Counted from the first letter of the stretch, positions 45,090 through 54,695 are shown. The stretch: DNA of 64,000 nucleotides from Chitinophagaceae bacterium (GCA_024707305.1 JANPZZ010000009.1:186001-250000); one strand, 5' to 3'. A program made the numbers and translations. Notes: generated by a model not told the origin, from the letters alone.

Positions 45090-45968
45090 TCACTGCCTAA
45101 AGCTTTTTCCAATAAATGCCAATGCGTCAATAATTCCTGTTCTCCAGTAATTCCAGTCATGTCCGCCATCGCGCATGCGAAACTCATGAGGCACTCCTTT
45201 TCGCGAGAGTGAAATATGGACCATGCAGTTTCCTTCCATCAAAAAATCATCATCGCCACAATCAATCCAGTAGCGAACCTTCCTGAGATCGTTGGCTGAT
45301 TTTGTTCTGATCAGTTCATGAATAGAGTTGTCATACCATGATTTGGTCAAGCGGTTTGCACCTTCCAGGTCGGTGCCATACGCTATACCGAGCGGCATAT
45401 TCCATCCTGCATTTGGCATTTTAATGATCGTGCTGTCATCAAAAAATGCTGCACTTAAGGGAGCTGTTGCTGCAAAAACATCCGGATGTTTCAACGCGTA
45501 TAACATGGAACCATAGCCACCCATCGACAACCCGGCGATGCCGCGATATCTTTTTTGCGCAAGTGTGCGATAATTCTTTTCAATGGTCGGTATAAATTCT
45601 TTGAAGAAAAAATCTTCGTAATTGATTTTACCGTCGAACGAGTTTACATAAAAACTTGAATCCGCATCCGGCATGGCAATAATCATCGGGGGAATGATCC
45701 CCTCCGCAATTGCTTTATCGGCAAGTCGGTTTATTTCACCAAACTGCACCCAGGCTGTATGGTCGTCGGTATATCCATGCAACAGGTATACCACCGGATA
45801 AGATCGCGTGGAGGTGGCATAGTCGGGTGGCAGGTACACCATATAATTGACGGCCTTGCCCATGATGGGGCTTTTGGTGGTTTGCAAATCGAGCACTTTC
45901 CCACTCTGTGCCTTGAGTAGTGAAGTTGTAACCAACAACAGGACGATTTGAAGAAGATATTTTTTCAT
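45090..45968 (-). CDS. secreted esterase of the D/CE1-like alpha/beta-hydrolase family
   Basis: 292 residues with signal peptide (MKKYLLQIVLLLVTTSLLKA). Alpha/beta hydrolase of the putative-esterase type: oxyanion region PVVYLLHGYTDDHTAW, nucleophile GIAGLSMGGYGS, acid in DCGDDDFLMEGN and His in MRDGGHDWNYWR. Related enzymes include feruloyl/acetylxylan esterases and trehalose mycolyltransferase-like folds. Likely cleaves ester groups on polysaccharides or other substrates in the periplasm or outside. No carbohydrate-active genes are adjacent. Confidence 0.88.
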   Translation of the reverse strand: MKKYLLQIVLLLVTTSLLKAQSGKVLDLQTTKSPIMGKAVNYMVYLPPDYATSTRSYPVVYLLHGYTDDHTAWVQFGEINRLADKAIAEGIIPPMIIAMPDADSSFYVNSFDGKINYEDFFFKEFIPTIEKNYRTLAQKRYRGIAGLSMGGYGSMLYALKHPDVFAATAPLSAAFFDDSTIIKMPNAGWNMPLGIAYGTDLEGANRLTKSWYDNSIHELIRTKSANDLRKVRYWIDCGDDDFLMEGNCMVHISLSRKGVPHEFRMRDGGHDWNYWRTGIIDALAFIGKSFRQ

Positions 45969-46320
45969 AAGCGAAGAATGTGTTCATTAAATATAAGGGA
46001 AAGAATGTGAAACTGTAGCAATGCGGGATTGAATGAATGTGGACATCGTGCCACTCGAAGAAATTTCACACAGATTACACTGATTTGGAACACAGATTAT
46101 CCTGATTTAGACATGTAACTATCTTATGATTTTCTCATTTTCCCATTTTCCTATTTTCTCATTTTCTCATTTCCCCATTTCCCCATTTCCCCATTTTCTC
46201 ATTTTCCCATTTTCTCATTTTCTCATTGGCCACGCAGCGGCCCTCGGTTGTTAAAAGCTTGGGAAAATCGCTCCAATCGCTGGCATAGGTTCCCAATTAG
46301 CTGCATATTTACAGTACCAC
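45969..46320. other. repeat-filled spacer
   Basis: Holds a CACACAGATTACACTGATT element (46065-46110), related to the 29.6-kb copies, and an array of TTTCTCATTTTCCC units (46125-46225). The final segment GGCCACGCAGCGGCCCTCGG (46229-46248) is a short GC-rich inverted sequence. No gene is seen. Confidence 0.65.
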
Positions 46321-48771
46321 ATGAACCAACGGCTAATCCTGCTATTATTGGGATTTGTGCTTGCCAACTGCATACCGGCACAACCCTTTATGCTAAGCGG
46401 TGTTGTAAAAAACAACCGGTTGGAGCCGCTGCCTTTTGCCAGCGTACAGGTAAAAGGTATTACACAAGGAGTCATTACTGACGAAAAAGGAGAATACCAC
46501 CTCGAACTCTTCAGCGGCGAATATGAAATTGTGATCTCAATGATCGGGTATCAGTCGCAGGTGATAAAACTGGTTGTTTCCGGCAACACGCGGCAGGATG
46601 TAATCCTGAAAGCGGCAGCACAAAGTTTATCGGAAGTGGTAATTAAAGGAAAAATTAAAGATCGTTCCGAAGAATATATCCGTCAGGTTATCAGAAGAAA
46701 AGATCAAATACTCGACTCATCTGGCAGATATACTTGCGAAGTTTATATAAGGGCTGTACAGGAAGGCAGAACTATTTTCAATACCGGCCGGAAAAAGACG
46801 CCATCAGATACCAGCCAGCTTTTTTTACAGGGCATGGCCATGGCAGAAATATACCTGAAATATTACCAGGCCGACCGAAACCGATACAAAGAAGAACGTA
46901 CCGGCGTAACCACAAGAGGCAACCCGGATGGTTTGTTTTTTCAGTCGATGACAGAAGCCGATCTCAATCTGTATAATAACCTTATTCGCGCCCGATCGCT
47001 GTCTCAAACGCCGTTTATTTCGCCGGTGAGTTGGAGCGGACTTGAAGCGTATCGCTTCAGGATGTTGCGAACGGATTTTGAAAACGGGCGCAAGATTCAT
47101 ACAATTGGTATACGAGCAAGATCGCTGAGTAATGCAACCATTTCGGGAATGATACGCGTTGCAGAAGATACCTGGACAATTGTTGAAGCCCGCTACAAAT
47201 TACCGAAATACCATGTACCGGAATACGACGACTTTGAAGTAATACAATATTACTACGAGCCTTCGCCCGGTATTTCCGCCATACAACGGCAGGAATTCAG
47301 GTATAGCGCTAAACAACGAAAAGGCGTATTGTCGGGAACAACAAGCGTAGATTATCGCAATTACAATTTCTCACCTGTGTTTCCAGATCGGTTTTTCTCG
47401 GCGGAAAAAGCGGTAACAACGGCAGAGGCATATGAACGCGACAGCAGTTACTGGAATGGCATTCGCAGCACTCCATTATCCAAAATGGAAATCGCGTATA
47501 TGCATTACGCCGACAGTATTCGCCGCGTGCAAACCAGTAAAGCATGGCTCGATTCAGTAGACCGACAAACGAACCGCGTTACGTTTGGAAAAATTGCCTG
47601 GAAAGGACAAACGATCTACAACCGGGAGAAAGAACGAACCTGGGACCTGCCTGCGGTGGCGCAACTGCTTCAGCCGTTTCAATTGGGTGGGTTGCGTATC
47701 AATCCCGTTGTCTGGTACGACAAGGGCTACAAAAATAAAAAGCATCTCAATATTTTTACAGATCTCAGTTATGGAATCCGTAATAAAGACCTGAATGGAA
47801 GTTTTCGATTAAATAGACTTTACAACCCATTCAGCCGCGGTTATTATCATCTCAATCTCGAACGAAATTTCGATTTCATCTTTAGTGGCGATGCCTGGAT
47901 CAATATGATTCAACGCAGTAATTTTTATCTCAACAATGGCGTATCGTTTGTGCATGGTTTGGAACTGGCCAACGGTTTATTCTTCACCACCACGGCGCAG
48001 TTCTCCATGCGACGTTCGGTAAGTGATTATAAAACCAATTCACGTATAGACAGTTTGTTCGGTGATATTCTCGACAACAACCAGCCGGTAGATTTTGAAC
48101 CCTACAATGCATTGTATGGATCAGTAAAACTGGCTTATACGCCGGCGCAGCAATACATGCGCGAGCCGCGGGAAAAGATAATACTGGGAAGTAAATGGCC
48201 CACATTTTATGCAGAATGGCGCAAAGGTATACCGGGCATTATGAAGAGCGTGGTAGACTTCAACTACCTCGAGTTCGGTATACAGCAGGAGTTAAAAATC
48301 GGCATCCTTGGAAACAGTAATTACACATTTAAGACCGGCGACTTCTTCAGCCAAAAAGATTTACGACTGGTTGATTACAAATTCCAGCGACGGGGGGATC
48401 CACTCTTATTTTTAAATCCAAATCAAGCGTTTCAGTCGCTCGATTCCACATTCCCTGTATTCAAACGATTTTATGAGGGTCACCTTGTACACGAATTCAA
48501 TGGCGCACTGATTAACAAAGTGCCATTTCTCCGTAGACTGAAACTCCGCGAAGTAGCTGGTGCAGGCTTCCTACTGGCGCCCGAACGTAAGCTCCGTTAT
48601 GGCGAATTGTTTGCCGGAATGGAGCGGATATTCCCCGTCCCCTTCTATCCCATCGGCCGTTTGAAACTCGGTGTATATATTGTAGGTTCTGCTGCTAACC
48701 GGTTTTCGAACCCCGTTCAGTTTAAAATCGGCATCACCACCTGGGATAAACGCAGAAATCGCTGGTTCTAG
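46321..48771 (+). CDS. DUF5686 family outer-membrane protein with carboxypeptidase-regulatory domain
   Basis: 816 residues, intact. Signal peptide (MNQRLILLLLGFVLANCIPA then Q), an N-terminal beta-sandwich (LSGVVKNNRLEPLPFASVQV ... DEKGEYHLELFSGEYEI), then the long DUF5686 region (EYIRQVIRRKDQILDSS) and a C-terminal beta-barrel with many aromatic-girdled strands, ending FKIGITTWDKRRNRWF. Members are widespread in Bacteroidetes outer membranes and lack a TonB plug; their function is unknown. Not part of a visible operon. Confidence 0.9.
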   Translation: MNQRLILLLLGFVLANCIPAQPFMLSGVVKNNRLEPLPFASVQVKGITQGVITDEKGEYHLELFSGEYEIVISMIGYQSQVIKLVVSGNTRQDVILKAAAQSLSEVVIKGKIKDRSEEYIRQVIRRKDQILDSSGRYTCEVYIRAVQEGRTIFNTGRKKTPSDTSQLFLQGMAMAEIYLKYYQADRNRYKEERTGVTTRGNPDGLFFQSMTEADLNLYNNLIRARSLSQTPFISPVSWSGLEAYRFRMLRTDFENGRKIHTIGIRARSLSNATISGMIRVAEDTWTIVEARYKLPKYHVPEYDDFEVIQYYYEPSPGISAIQRQEFRYSAKQRKGVLSGTTSVDYRNYNFSPVFPDRFFSAEKAVTTAEAYERDSSYWNGIRSTPLSKMEIAYMHYADSIRRVQTSKAWLDSVDRQTNRVTFGKIAWKGQTIYNREKERTWDLPAVAQLLQPFQLGGLRINPVVWYDKGYKNKKHLNIFTDLSYGIRNKDLNGSFRLNRLYNPFSRGYYHLNLERNFDFIFSGDAWINMIQRSNFYLNNGVSFVHGLELANGLFFTTTAQFSMRRSVSDYKTNSRIDSLFGDILDNNQPVDFEPYNALYGSVKLAYTPAQQYMREPREKIILGSKWPTFYAEWRKGIPGIMKSVVDFNYLEFGIQQELKIGILGNSNYTFKTGDFFSQKDLRLVDYKFQRRGDPLLFLNPNQAFQSLDSTFPVFKRFYEGHLVHEFNGALINKVPFLRRLKLREVAGAGFLLAPERKLRYGELFAGMERIFPVPFYPIGRLKLGVYIVGSAANRFSNPVQFKIGITTWDKRRNRWF

Positions 48772-48913
48772 ATCGATATTTTATGAAGCTGCGAAAAAAA
48801 ACTATATATATCTTAAATTATAATTTGTAACAGTTTTGCATGCAGTAAATTATGCCTATCACAGCCCATTTTTATCAAAAAATGGTTTTATTTTTGTGTC
48901 GTCATTCTGGCAC

Positions 48914-49228
48914 ATGAGAAGATCACAATTACTTGCGGCTTTATTGTTCCTGTTTGTTCTTACAGGAAAATCGCTGGCAGCTGCATGTCAGGTATTTTCT
49001 GCTGTGGATCAGGAAGCAGAGTCGGAATGGGTGATCGATCTTGAACGCGAACAGGAGAACAGGGAAAACCGCAGCGTTGAAACTTCGCCCTTTGAAGAAG
49101 TGATAGAACGTACCGGTTTCCTTCAATATCAGTTCTTCGCTCCCTCCACGATGGACAACTTTCCGAATAAGTCCACGGCACTTGCCGATGTCTTTATCGA
49201 CAACATAACACCTCCACCGAACTTCTGA
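48914..49228 (+). CDS. small exported hypothetical protein
   Basis: 104 residues from ATG 48914. Signal peptide MRRSQLLAALLFLFVLTGKS then LAAACQ. The mature part is acidic (DLEREQENRENRSVETSPFE) with a Pro/Asn-rich end (ITPPPNF). No family is recognised. It sits between the DUF5686 gene and the S74-like gene on the same strand, with about 100 bp on each side. Confidence 0.6.
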   Translation: MRRSQLLAALLFLFVLTGKSLAAACQVFSAVDQEAESEWVIDLEREQENRENRSVETSPFEEVIERTGFLQYQFFAPSTMDNFPNKSTALADVFIDNITPPPNF

Positions 49229-49333
49229 TTTTTCGACTCTCGCTCTTTTTGCGGGATTGAATCTCCTTGTCTTTACATCAAAGACATTCTTCCTAATTCT
49301 ATATATCCATTTTTAACTCTAAAATGTATAAAC

Positions 49334-49772
49334 ATGTTTAGCAGAAAAATTTCTATCCGTTTAGCTGTAGTTGTAATTGCAAGTTTTGTAATTGGTTTAC
49401 GTGCAGAAGCCCAACAGCTTACTGACAATGCGATAAAAACCAATGTTACGCCTATCGAAAACCCGCTGCAGGTAATTAAAGCATTGCAACCCATGACTTA
49501 TGAGTACAATACAGCGGAATATCGCCACCTGAAGCTGCCTACTGGCACTCGTTATGGTTTTATTGCTGAAGATTTTCAGCGTGTATTACCCGGACTGGTG
49601 TACAGCAAACCATACAGCTACATGTCTGGTAAAAACGCTACCCGTAATGCAACTGTAAAGAGCATCGACATGGAGAGCCTGATTCCGGTATTGATAGCAT
49701 CTTTAAAAGAACAACAAGTGCAGATTGACCAGTTGAAAGCAGAGCTGGAATTGCTGAAAAAAGATAACATAG
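49334..49772 (+). CDS. secreted S74-like (tail-fibre chaperone) domain protein, frameshift at the end
   Basis: About 146 residues. Signal peptide MFSRKISIRLAVVVIASFVI then GLRAEAQ. The mature part resembles the S74 intramolecular-chaperone domain found at the ends of phage tail spikes and bacterial surface fibres: LTDNAIKTNVTPIENPLQVI, LQPMTYEY, YGFIAEDFQRVLPGLV, DMESLIPVLIASLKEQQVQI then a coiled-coil tail. As given, the frame runs on for 390 bp through a terminator and into the next gene. One base fewer in the A6 run 49757-49762 ends it at 49772 (LLKKIT), which I take as correct. The fibre part proper is absent. Confidence 0.75.
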
Positions 49773-49788
49773 TCCTCCTAATTTTATC

Positions 49789-49832
49789 AATGAGGCCATT
49801 TTGTGAAATTCACATGCTGGCCTCATTTTCGT
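49789..49832 (+). terminator. terminator of the S74-like gene
   Basis: AATGAGGCCA (49789-49798) pairs with TGGCCTCATT (49818-49827), then TTTC. It lies before the gntP start and inside the spurious extension of the S74 frame. Confidence 0.7.
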
Positions 49833-49847
49833 TAATACTTTGCCGAC

Positions 49848-51197
49848 ATGCTAATAAGCGGAATATCTTATCTTCCGTTTATGACTTTACTCATCGTTGT
49901 TGCTGCCATTGCCCTGTTGATTGTATTAATATCGTGGGCAAAATTCAATACGTTTCTCGCCTTTTTAATTGTATCCATACTTGCGGGTATTTGTCTCGGC
50001 ATTCCTCCGGAAAGCATTGCGCAATCGGTGCAAAAAGGAATTGGCGATATGCTGGGTTCGCTGGTGGTAATCATTGTGCTTGGCGCGATGTTGGGAAAGC
50101 TGGTAGCCGAGAGTGGAGCAGCGCAGAAAATTGCCAATACGCTTATCAAACTTTTTGGTAAAAAACATCTTACCTGGGCGATGATGCTCACCGGATTTAT
50201 TGTTGGCATTCCGCTGTTCTATAACGTTGGTTTTGTATTGCTGGTTCCGTTGGTATTCTCCGTAGTGTACCAAACTAAATTACCAGCCGTATACGTAGGT
50301 ATGCCACTTTTGGCGGCGTTGTCAGTAACACACGGATTTCTTCCGCCTCACCCTTCCCCTACTGCCATTATTCCACTCTTTAAGGCCGATCTTGGTATCA
50401 CGTTATTGTATGGTCTTATCATTGCGATTCCAACGATCATTATCGCGGGCCCCATATTCGCGCGCCGTCTTCGAAATATTCCCTCAGAACCACTGGAAAC
50501 TTTTCGTCCCGCGCCTAAAACGGATGAACAATTACCAGGCGCAGCCAATAGCATTCTCACTTCCCTGCTGCCAGTGTTGTTATTGATATTCACAACCGTT
50601 CTTTTATTATCAGAAAATTTTGAAGGAACAAAACTCAGCTGGTTACGTTTTGGTGCTGATCCGGCAATTGTAATGTTGATATCGCTTTTAATCGCCACTT
50701 ATACGCTCGGCATCAAACAGGGCATGAAGATTTCTGTGATCATGAATAAATATTCAGATGCCGTACGCGATGTTGCATTAATATTATTAGTGGTGTCGGG
50801 AGCAGGCGCATTGAAACAGGTATTGATGGATAGCGGCGTGAGCGATTCTATTGCCGCTTTAATCAGCGACTGGCCTGTGCATCCATTGGTACTAGGCTGG
50901 GTGCTCGCTGCATTCATCCGGGTGTGTGTTGGCTCTGCAACAGTTGCCGGGCTCACTGCTGCGGGTATCCTGGCACCATTGGTTCTTTCAGGTGCAGTTG
51001 ATCCCAACCTGATGGTAATCAGCATTGGCGCGGGAAGTTTATTCTTCTCTCACGTCAACGATGCCGGTTTTTGGATGTACAAAGAATACTTCAACCTGAG
51101 CATGAAAGACACGTTCCTTTCCTGGTCGGTAATGGAAACAATCGTATCTGTGCTGGGATTGTTGGGGGCATTGGCGGTGAGCGCTTTTATTCGATGA
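49848..51197 (+). CDS. GntP-family permease (gluconate / D-serine transporter type)
   Basis: 449 residues, about twelve membrane helices, intact. GntP family features: FNTFLAFLIVSILAGICLGI, GIPLFYNVGFVLLVPLVF, THGFLPPHPSPTAI and CVGSATVAGLTAAGIL, all highly conserved in GntT/GntP and DsdX. The family carries gluconate, other sugar acids or D-serine by proton symport. No gluconate kinase or dehydratase is adjacent; the two genes that follow are RidA and a D-serine dehydratase/D-threonine aldolase-like enzyme, so D-serine or a related D-amino acid is a plausible substrate. Confidence 0.9.
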   Translation: MLISGISYLPFMTLLIVVAAIALLIVLISWAKFNTFLAFLIVSILAGICLGIPPESIAQSVQKGIGDMLGSLVVIIVLGAMLGKLVAESGAAQKIANTLIKLFGKKHLTWAMMLTGFIVGIPLFYNVGFVLLVPLVFSVVYQTKLPAVYVGMPLLAALSVTHGFLPPHPSPTAIIPLFKADLGITLLYGLIIAIPTIIIAGPIFARRLRNIPSEPLETFRPAPKTDEQLPGAANSILTSLLPVLLLIFTTVLLLSENFEGTKLSWLRFGADPAIVMLISLLIATYTLGIKQGMKISVIMNKYSDAVRDVALILLVVSGAGALKQVLMDSGVSDSIAALISDWPVHPLVLGWVLAAFIRVCVGSATVAGLTAAGILAPLVLSGAVDPNLMVISIGAGSLFFSHVNDAGFWMYKEYFNLSMKDTFLSWSVMETIVSVLGLLGALAVSAFIR

Positions 51198-51345
51198 TCG
51201 TTGATCGTTGATCGTTGATCGATGATCGTTGATCGATGAATGGTCTGAGAGCAGGAAACATCGGTCATCGGTCATCCGACATCGGACATCGGTCATCGGA
51301 CATCGGTCATCGGACATCGGTCATCGGTCATCGATCATCGACTTT
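51196..51345. repeat. ATCG-type array between gntP and ridA
   Basis: GATGATCGTTGATCG units (51196-51240), a short unique core (GGTCTGAGAGCAGG) and then about ten CATCGGT/CATCGGA/CATCGAT units. It is one of the few copies lying inside a likely operon rather than at its end. Confidence 0.8.
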
Positions 51346-51368
51346 CCTATCTTCGCAAAAAATTCACT

Positions 51369-51834
51369 ATGTCTACAATCGAATCTAAACTTGCGGCAAT
51401 GGGACTGGAGCTTCCGGTTTTGCCAGGTTCAAAAGGTATTTATAAAAGCTGCTTGCGCGTCGGCAATCATGTGTATGTAAGTGGTCACGTTTCTATTAAT
51501 ACAGATGGGAGTTTTATAAAAGGAAAACTGGGTCAGGACGTAAGTGATGATGAGGGATTCATCGCGGCACGCCAGTGTGGATTGGCGATGCTCACATCGT
51601 TGAAAAAAGTTTTTAGGTGATCTTGACCAGGTAACGGGTGTAATAAAATTATTGGGAATGGTAAACGCTACGCCCGATTATGAAAAACATCCTGTCGTTA
51701 TTAATGGCTGTAGTGAACTGTTCCGCGAATTATTGGGCGAAGCGGGTGTAGGTGTGCGCAGCGCCGTGGGTATGGGATCGCTTCCCGGAAATGTGGCAGT
51801 GGAAATTGAAGGAATCTTTGAAGTGAAACTCTGA
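51369..51834 (+). CDS. RidA/YjgF-family enamine deaminase, one frameshift
   Basis: About 155 residues joined. RidA proteins hydrolyse reactive enamines such as 2-aminoacrylate, which PLP-dependent serine/threonine dehydratases release. Visible: LPGSKGIYKSCLRVGNHVYV, SGHVS, GLAMLTSLKKV-LGDLDQVTGVIKL and GVGVRSAVGMGSLPGNVAVE, where the conserved Arg of the RSAVG loop binds the carboxylate. The break is in the T5 run 51610-51614; four T give LKKVLGDLDQV. The next gene (start 51858) is a PLP enzyme that would produce such enamines, so the order fits. Confidence 0.9.
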
Positions 51835-51857
51835 TCTTTTAAAGTCTTTTAGTAATA

Positions 51858-52964
51858 ATGCTACTTTCAATAAACGACACAGATAATATCGACAGCCCGG
51901 CACTTATTGTTTTTCCCGACATCATCAAAAAAAACATAAGCCGGGCGATTGATATGGTTGGTGATGCGAATCGTTTACGGCCACATGTAAAAACGCATAA
52001 AAGCCCGAACGTAACAAGGCTGATGCTGGATGCGGGTATCTCAAAATTCAAATGCGCTACCATTGCGGAAGCTGAAATGCTTGCACAAGCGGAAGCGCCG
52101 GATGTGTTGCTAGCTTATCCATTGATGGGGCCGAAAACGCGTCGCTTTGTGGAGCTGGTTAAATCATTTCCCAAAACAAAATTCTCCTGTCTCATTGATC
52201 ATATTTCTTCGGCGAAAAACGCCGAAGAAATATTTTAGCCATGCCAGGTTGCGCATTGATGTTTATCTCGATCTCAATACAGGCATGAACCGCACAGGCA
52301 TTCGCCCCGGCAAAGAAGCGTTTGAACTTTATGCCTATCTGCATCAAAGCGATGTGCTGCAATTGAAGGGACTTCATGCTTATGATGGTCATATTCGCCA
52401 TCAGGAAATCGCGGAACGAAAAAAGACCTGTGATGCAGGATTTGAAACTGTTTATCTTTTCAAAAAGAATTAGAAAACGCAGGACTTGCTGTAGACAACA
52501 TTATCGCGGGTGGTTCGCCCACATTCCCCATACATGCAGAACGAAAGGATGTGGAATGCAGTCCCGGCACTTTTGTCTACTGGGACCGTGGTTACCAGCT
52601 AGGTTGTCCCGAGCAACCTTTTGAGCCGGCAGCTTTTTTGCTTACCCGGGTAATTTCCCATCCAACAGAAAACACCTGGTGTCTCGACCTTGGACATAAA
52701 TCGGTGGCTGCTGAAAGTGAGATCAGCAAACGCGTTTATTTTCCAGAACTGGAAGGATACACTCCTGTTTCGCAGAGTGAGGAGCATCTGGTACTGGAGT
52801 CGCGCAACAATGCCAGTGCCTTACAACCCGGCGACGTCGTTACTGGCGTTCCCTGGCATATTTGTCCCACGGTAGCTTTGTACGAACGCGTGATTTGTGT
52901 TGAAAACGGAAACGTTTCCGGCGAATGGCAAAACTGGGCGCGCGATAGAAAGCGGGGTATTTAG
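51858..52964 (+). CDS. D-serine dehydratase / D-threonine aldolase family PLP enzyme, two frameshifts
   Basis: About 369 residues joined. Fold-type III PLP enzyme: IDSPALIVFPDIIKKNISRA, then the PLP lysine in RLRPHVKTHKSP, then NTGMNRTGIRPG, and a C-terminal barrel with CSPGTFVYWDRGY and the metal-binding HxC in VPWHICPTVALYE. An HxC pair matches the zinc site of D-serine dehydratase; D-threonine aldolases have a HxD-like pair. Break one is in the T4 run 52233-52236; three T give EEIFSHARLRIDVY. Break two is in the T4 run 52457-52460; five T give VYLFQKELENAGLA. Downstream of gntP and ridA on the same strand. Confidence 0.87.
52201..52236 (+). other. perfect 14-bp hairpin inside the D-serine dehydratase-like gene
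   Basis: ATATTTCTTCGGCG (52201-52214) pairs perfectly with CGCCGAAGAAATAT (52220-52233) around AAAAA, followed by TTT. This looks like an intrinsic terminator but lies in the coding region, right at an apparent frameshift. See findings. Confidence 0.6.
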
Positions 52965-52995
52965 TCTAAAAGAATTCAGGGAACTAACAGACCGG

Positions 52996-53265
52996 TTACT
53001 GTCCGTTCTTTTTACTGATCATTTCTTCTTCGTAAGATCGTACATAGTCAATCCCGGCAGATGTGATCTGGATGATGAGCGTATCTCTTTGTTCCAGCCG
53101 AACCAGTCCTTCGTTTTCGAGTGCATGCAGATGTTCCTGAATGGTAGCCCATTCCTGTAATTGCCTCAGTATAAGTTCGCGCGGCCGGCAGTTATAAGAT
53201 TCCGGCTGCGGATCTTCCTTTACAATTTCGTAGATAGTTTGAAGAAGCTGGTGGTGTTCTTGCAT
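52996..53265 (-). CDS. small winged-helix-like hypothetical protein
   Basis: 89 residues from ATG 53265 (MQEHHQLLQTIYEIVKEDPQ). The second half has the helix-helix-wing pattern of a small winged-helix DNA-binding domain: LQEWATIQEHLHALENEGLV then RLEQRDTLIIQITSAGIDYV. It may be a small transcriptional regulator or the sensing subunit of one. Neighbours give no target. An upstream start at 53298 is possible. Confidence 0.6.
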   Translation of the reverse strand: MQEHHQLLQTIYEIVKEDPQPESYNCRPRELILRQLQEWATIQEHLHALENEGLVRLEQRDTLIIQITSAGIDYVRSYEEEMISKKNGQ

Positions 53266-53410
53266 TGCTCTAAAATATCGGAAAAAATAATGCCCCACTA
53301 AAATATTTTATTAACATCTAATATGGATAACTAATTTTTGATTTTTCCGAAGGCGGGAAGGCGCAGAAAATGTGCCGGGAATCCTGTCGTTCAGGGTGTT
53401 CAAGCGCGCA

Positions 53411-53617
53411 AGGACCGATGGCCGGAGAACCGATGACCGATGTTCGATGACCGATGACCGATGACCGATGTCCGATGTTCGATGTCCGAAATAGGTTTCG
53501 AATGTAAGGCTCCCCTTCAGGTTTCCGGATCGGTGTACCTGCGTCCTTAAACTTCATCGGAGATCGGAGATCGATCATCGGTCATCGGTTTTCCGACCAT
53601 CGATCATCGATCATCGA
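53411..53617. repeat. ATCG-type inverted repeat element, copy 4
   Basis: Left arm of GATGACC/GATGTCC units (53430-53485), a core of about 70 bp (GGTTTCGAATGTAAGG ... CTTCAGGTTTCCGGATCGG, TGTACCTGCGTCCTTAAAC, CTTCATCGG), right arm of CATCGGT/CATCGAT units. It ends at the stop codon of the 53618 gene. The core is a clear homologue, in inverse orientation, of the core at 55724-55805. Confidence 0.85.
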
Positions 53618-54695
53618 TTACTGATACTGTATATAAACTGGCTGCGGCTTCAGGGCAAGTACTTCCTGCGGAGTAAGCAGGCGGCCATTGCCGCGGAGGT
53701 CGTTTTTGTAGAATAATTTGAAGCCCGTAAACTCTACCGGCTCGCGATAAATAAACTGCTTATAGGTGCTGTACTTCAATGGCGGACCACCCCATCCATC
53801 CATGTCCATTACAATCTGCACTTCCGGACGGATTTTGATTTTCTTATAATTAGTCACCATGTTTTTTGTAAAACGGTGTACAACCAGCACTTTGGGTGGC
53901 AGGTTGTTTTCCCGCACAAGCTTTGCCAGGTATTCGGTTACGAAGTTGATATCATCTGCATCAAAAGAACCTACCACCTTTCCGGGGGCCTGTCCTCCTT
54001 TCATGCTAAACTCGGGATCAATACCCAGGTGCATATTGGGCATCTTCAGATAATTCTCGAGTTCGGGAACTTCTTCCTGCAGGGTGCTATGGCCTACCTG
54101 GATGTCAACAAAAACCAGGGCATCAATTTTTTTCGCCATATTAATAACAGAATCAATTTGATGAAAAGGCATACGCAAGCGGTATTTGTTGCCTTTACCT
54201 GGAGATTGTTGCGCTGTTACCGCAATATAATGGAGTGCAGGTACCACTTCCAGTACGGAATCAGCAGCCTGCCAGGCAGCTACTTCGCCCTGCAATTTCT
54301 TCAGCATTTCATCGGGAGGCAATTCACCGAGTATTCCCATTTGTCTGGAATACAGGTTCCCGTAATATGCGAGAATTCGTTTATGGGGTAATAAAGCGCC
54401 ATCCAGCGGATAATCAGTTTTTACCGGCCATAAGCCTGATGTATCACCATTAGTGATATGTTGCAATTTGCGGTCAAACTCTTCCCTTCCACGCGTAAGT
54501 GGGTGGTTGAATCACACTATCAGTCTGGGGTATCTCGGCAGGCGTGGCTGCCGCAACAGAATTTTCTGAACCAGAAGGGCCTAAAAATTTAAAGCCTGCA
54601 AAGGCGGCTGCCGCCAGCAGGACAACAATGATCACATAACGTGTACGCACAGGATGGGGTTTTATTGCTGAAGTTGAAGTAATGGTACTATTCAT
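53618..54695 (-). CDS. membrane-anchored conserved hypothetical protein, one frameshift
   Basis: About 359 residues joined. An N-terminal membrane anchor (RYVIIVVLLAAAAFAGFKFL) is followed by a Ser/Thr/Pro-rich linker and a domain beginning ILAYYGNLYSRQMGILGELP. Later motifs: VFVDIQVGHSTLQEEVPELE, HLGIDPEFSM, PPKVLVVHRFTKNMV, IVMDMDGWGGPPLKY and EFTGFKLFYKND. The pattern of strands ending in D, H, E and D residues looks like a TIM barrel. I recall similar uncharacterised proteins in Actinobacteria but cannot name a reaction. The break is at G3 54501-54503; one base fewer gives QPPLTRGREEFDRKLQ. Confidence 0.7.

Noticed and set aside
49773-50161. Extension of the S74-like frame into the permease gene
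   Set aside because: It crosses a good terminator and the start of gntP in another frame and reads Cys/His-rich nonsense; one-base error is the better explanation.
53490-53530. tRNA-like GGTTTCGAATG segment
   Set aside because: It resembles a T-arm but no acceptor, D or anticodon arms can be built; it is part of the repeat core.
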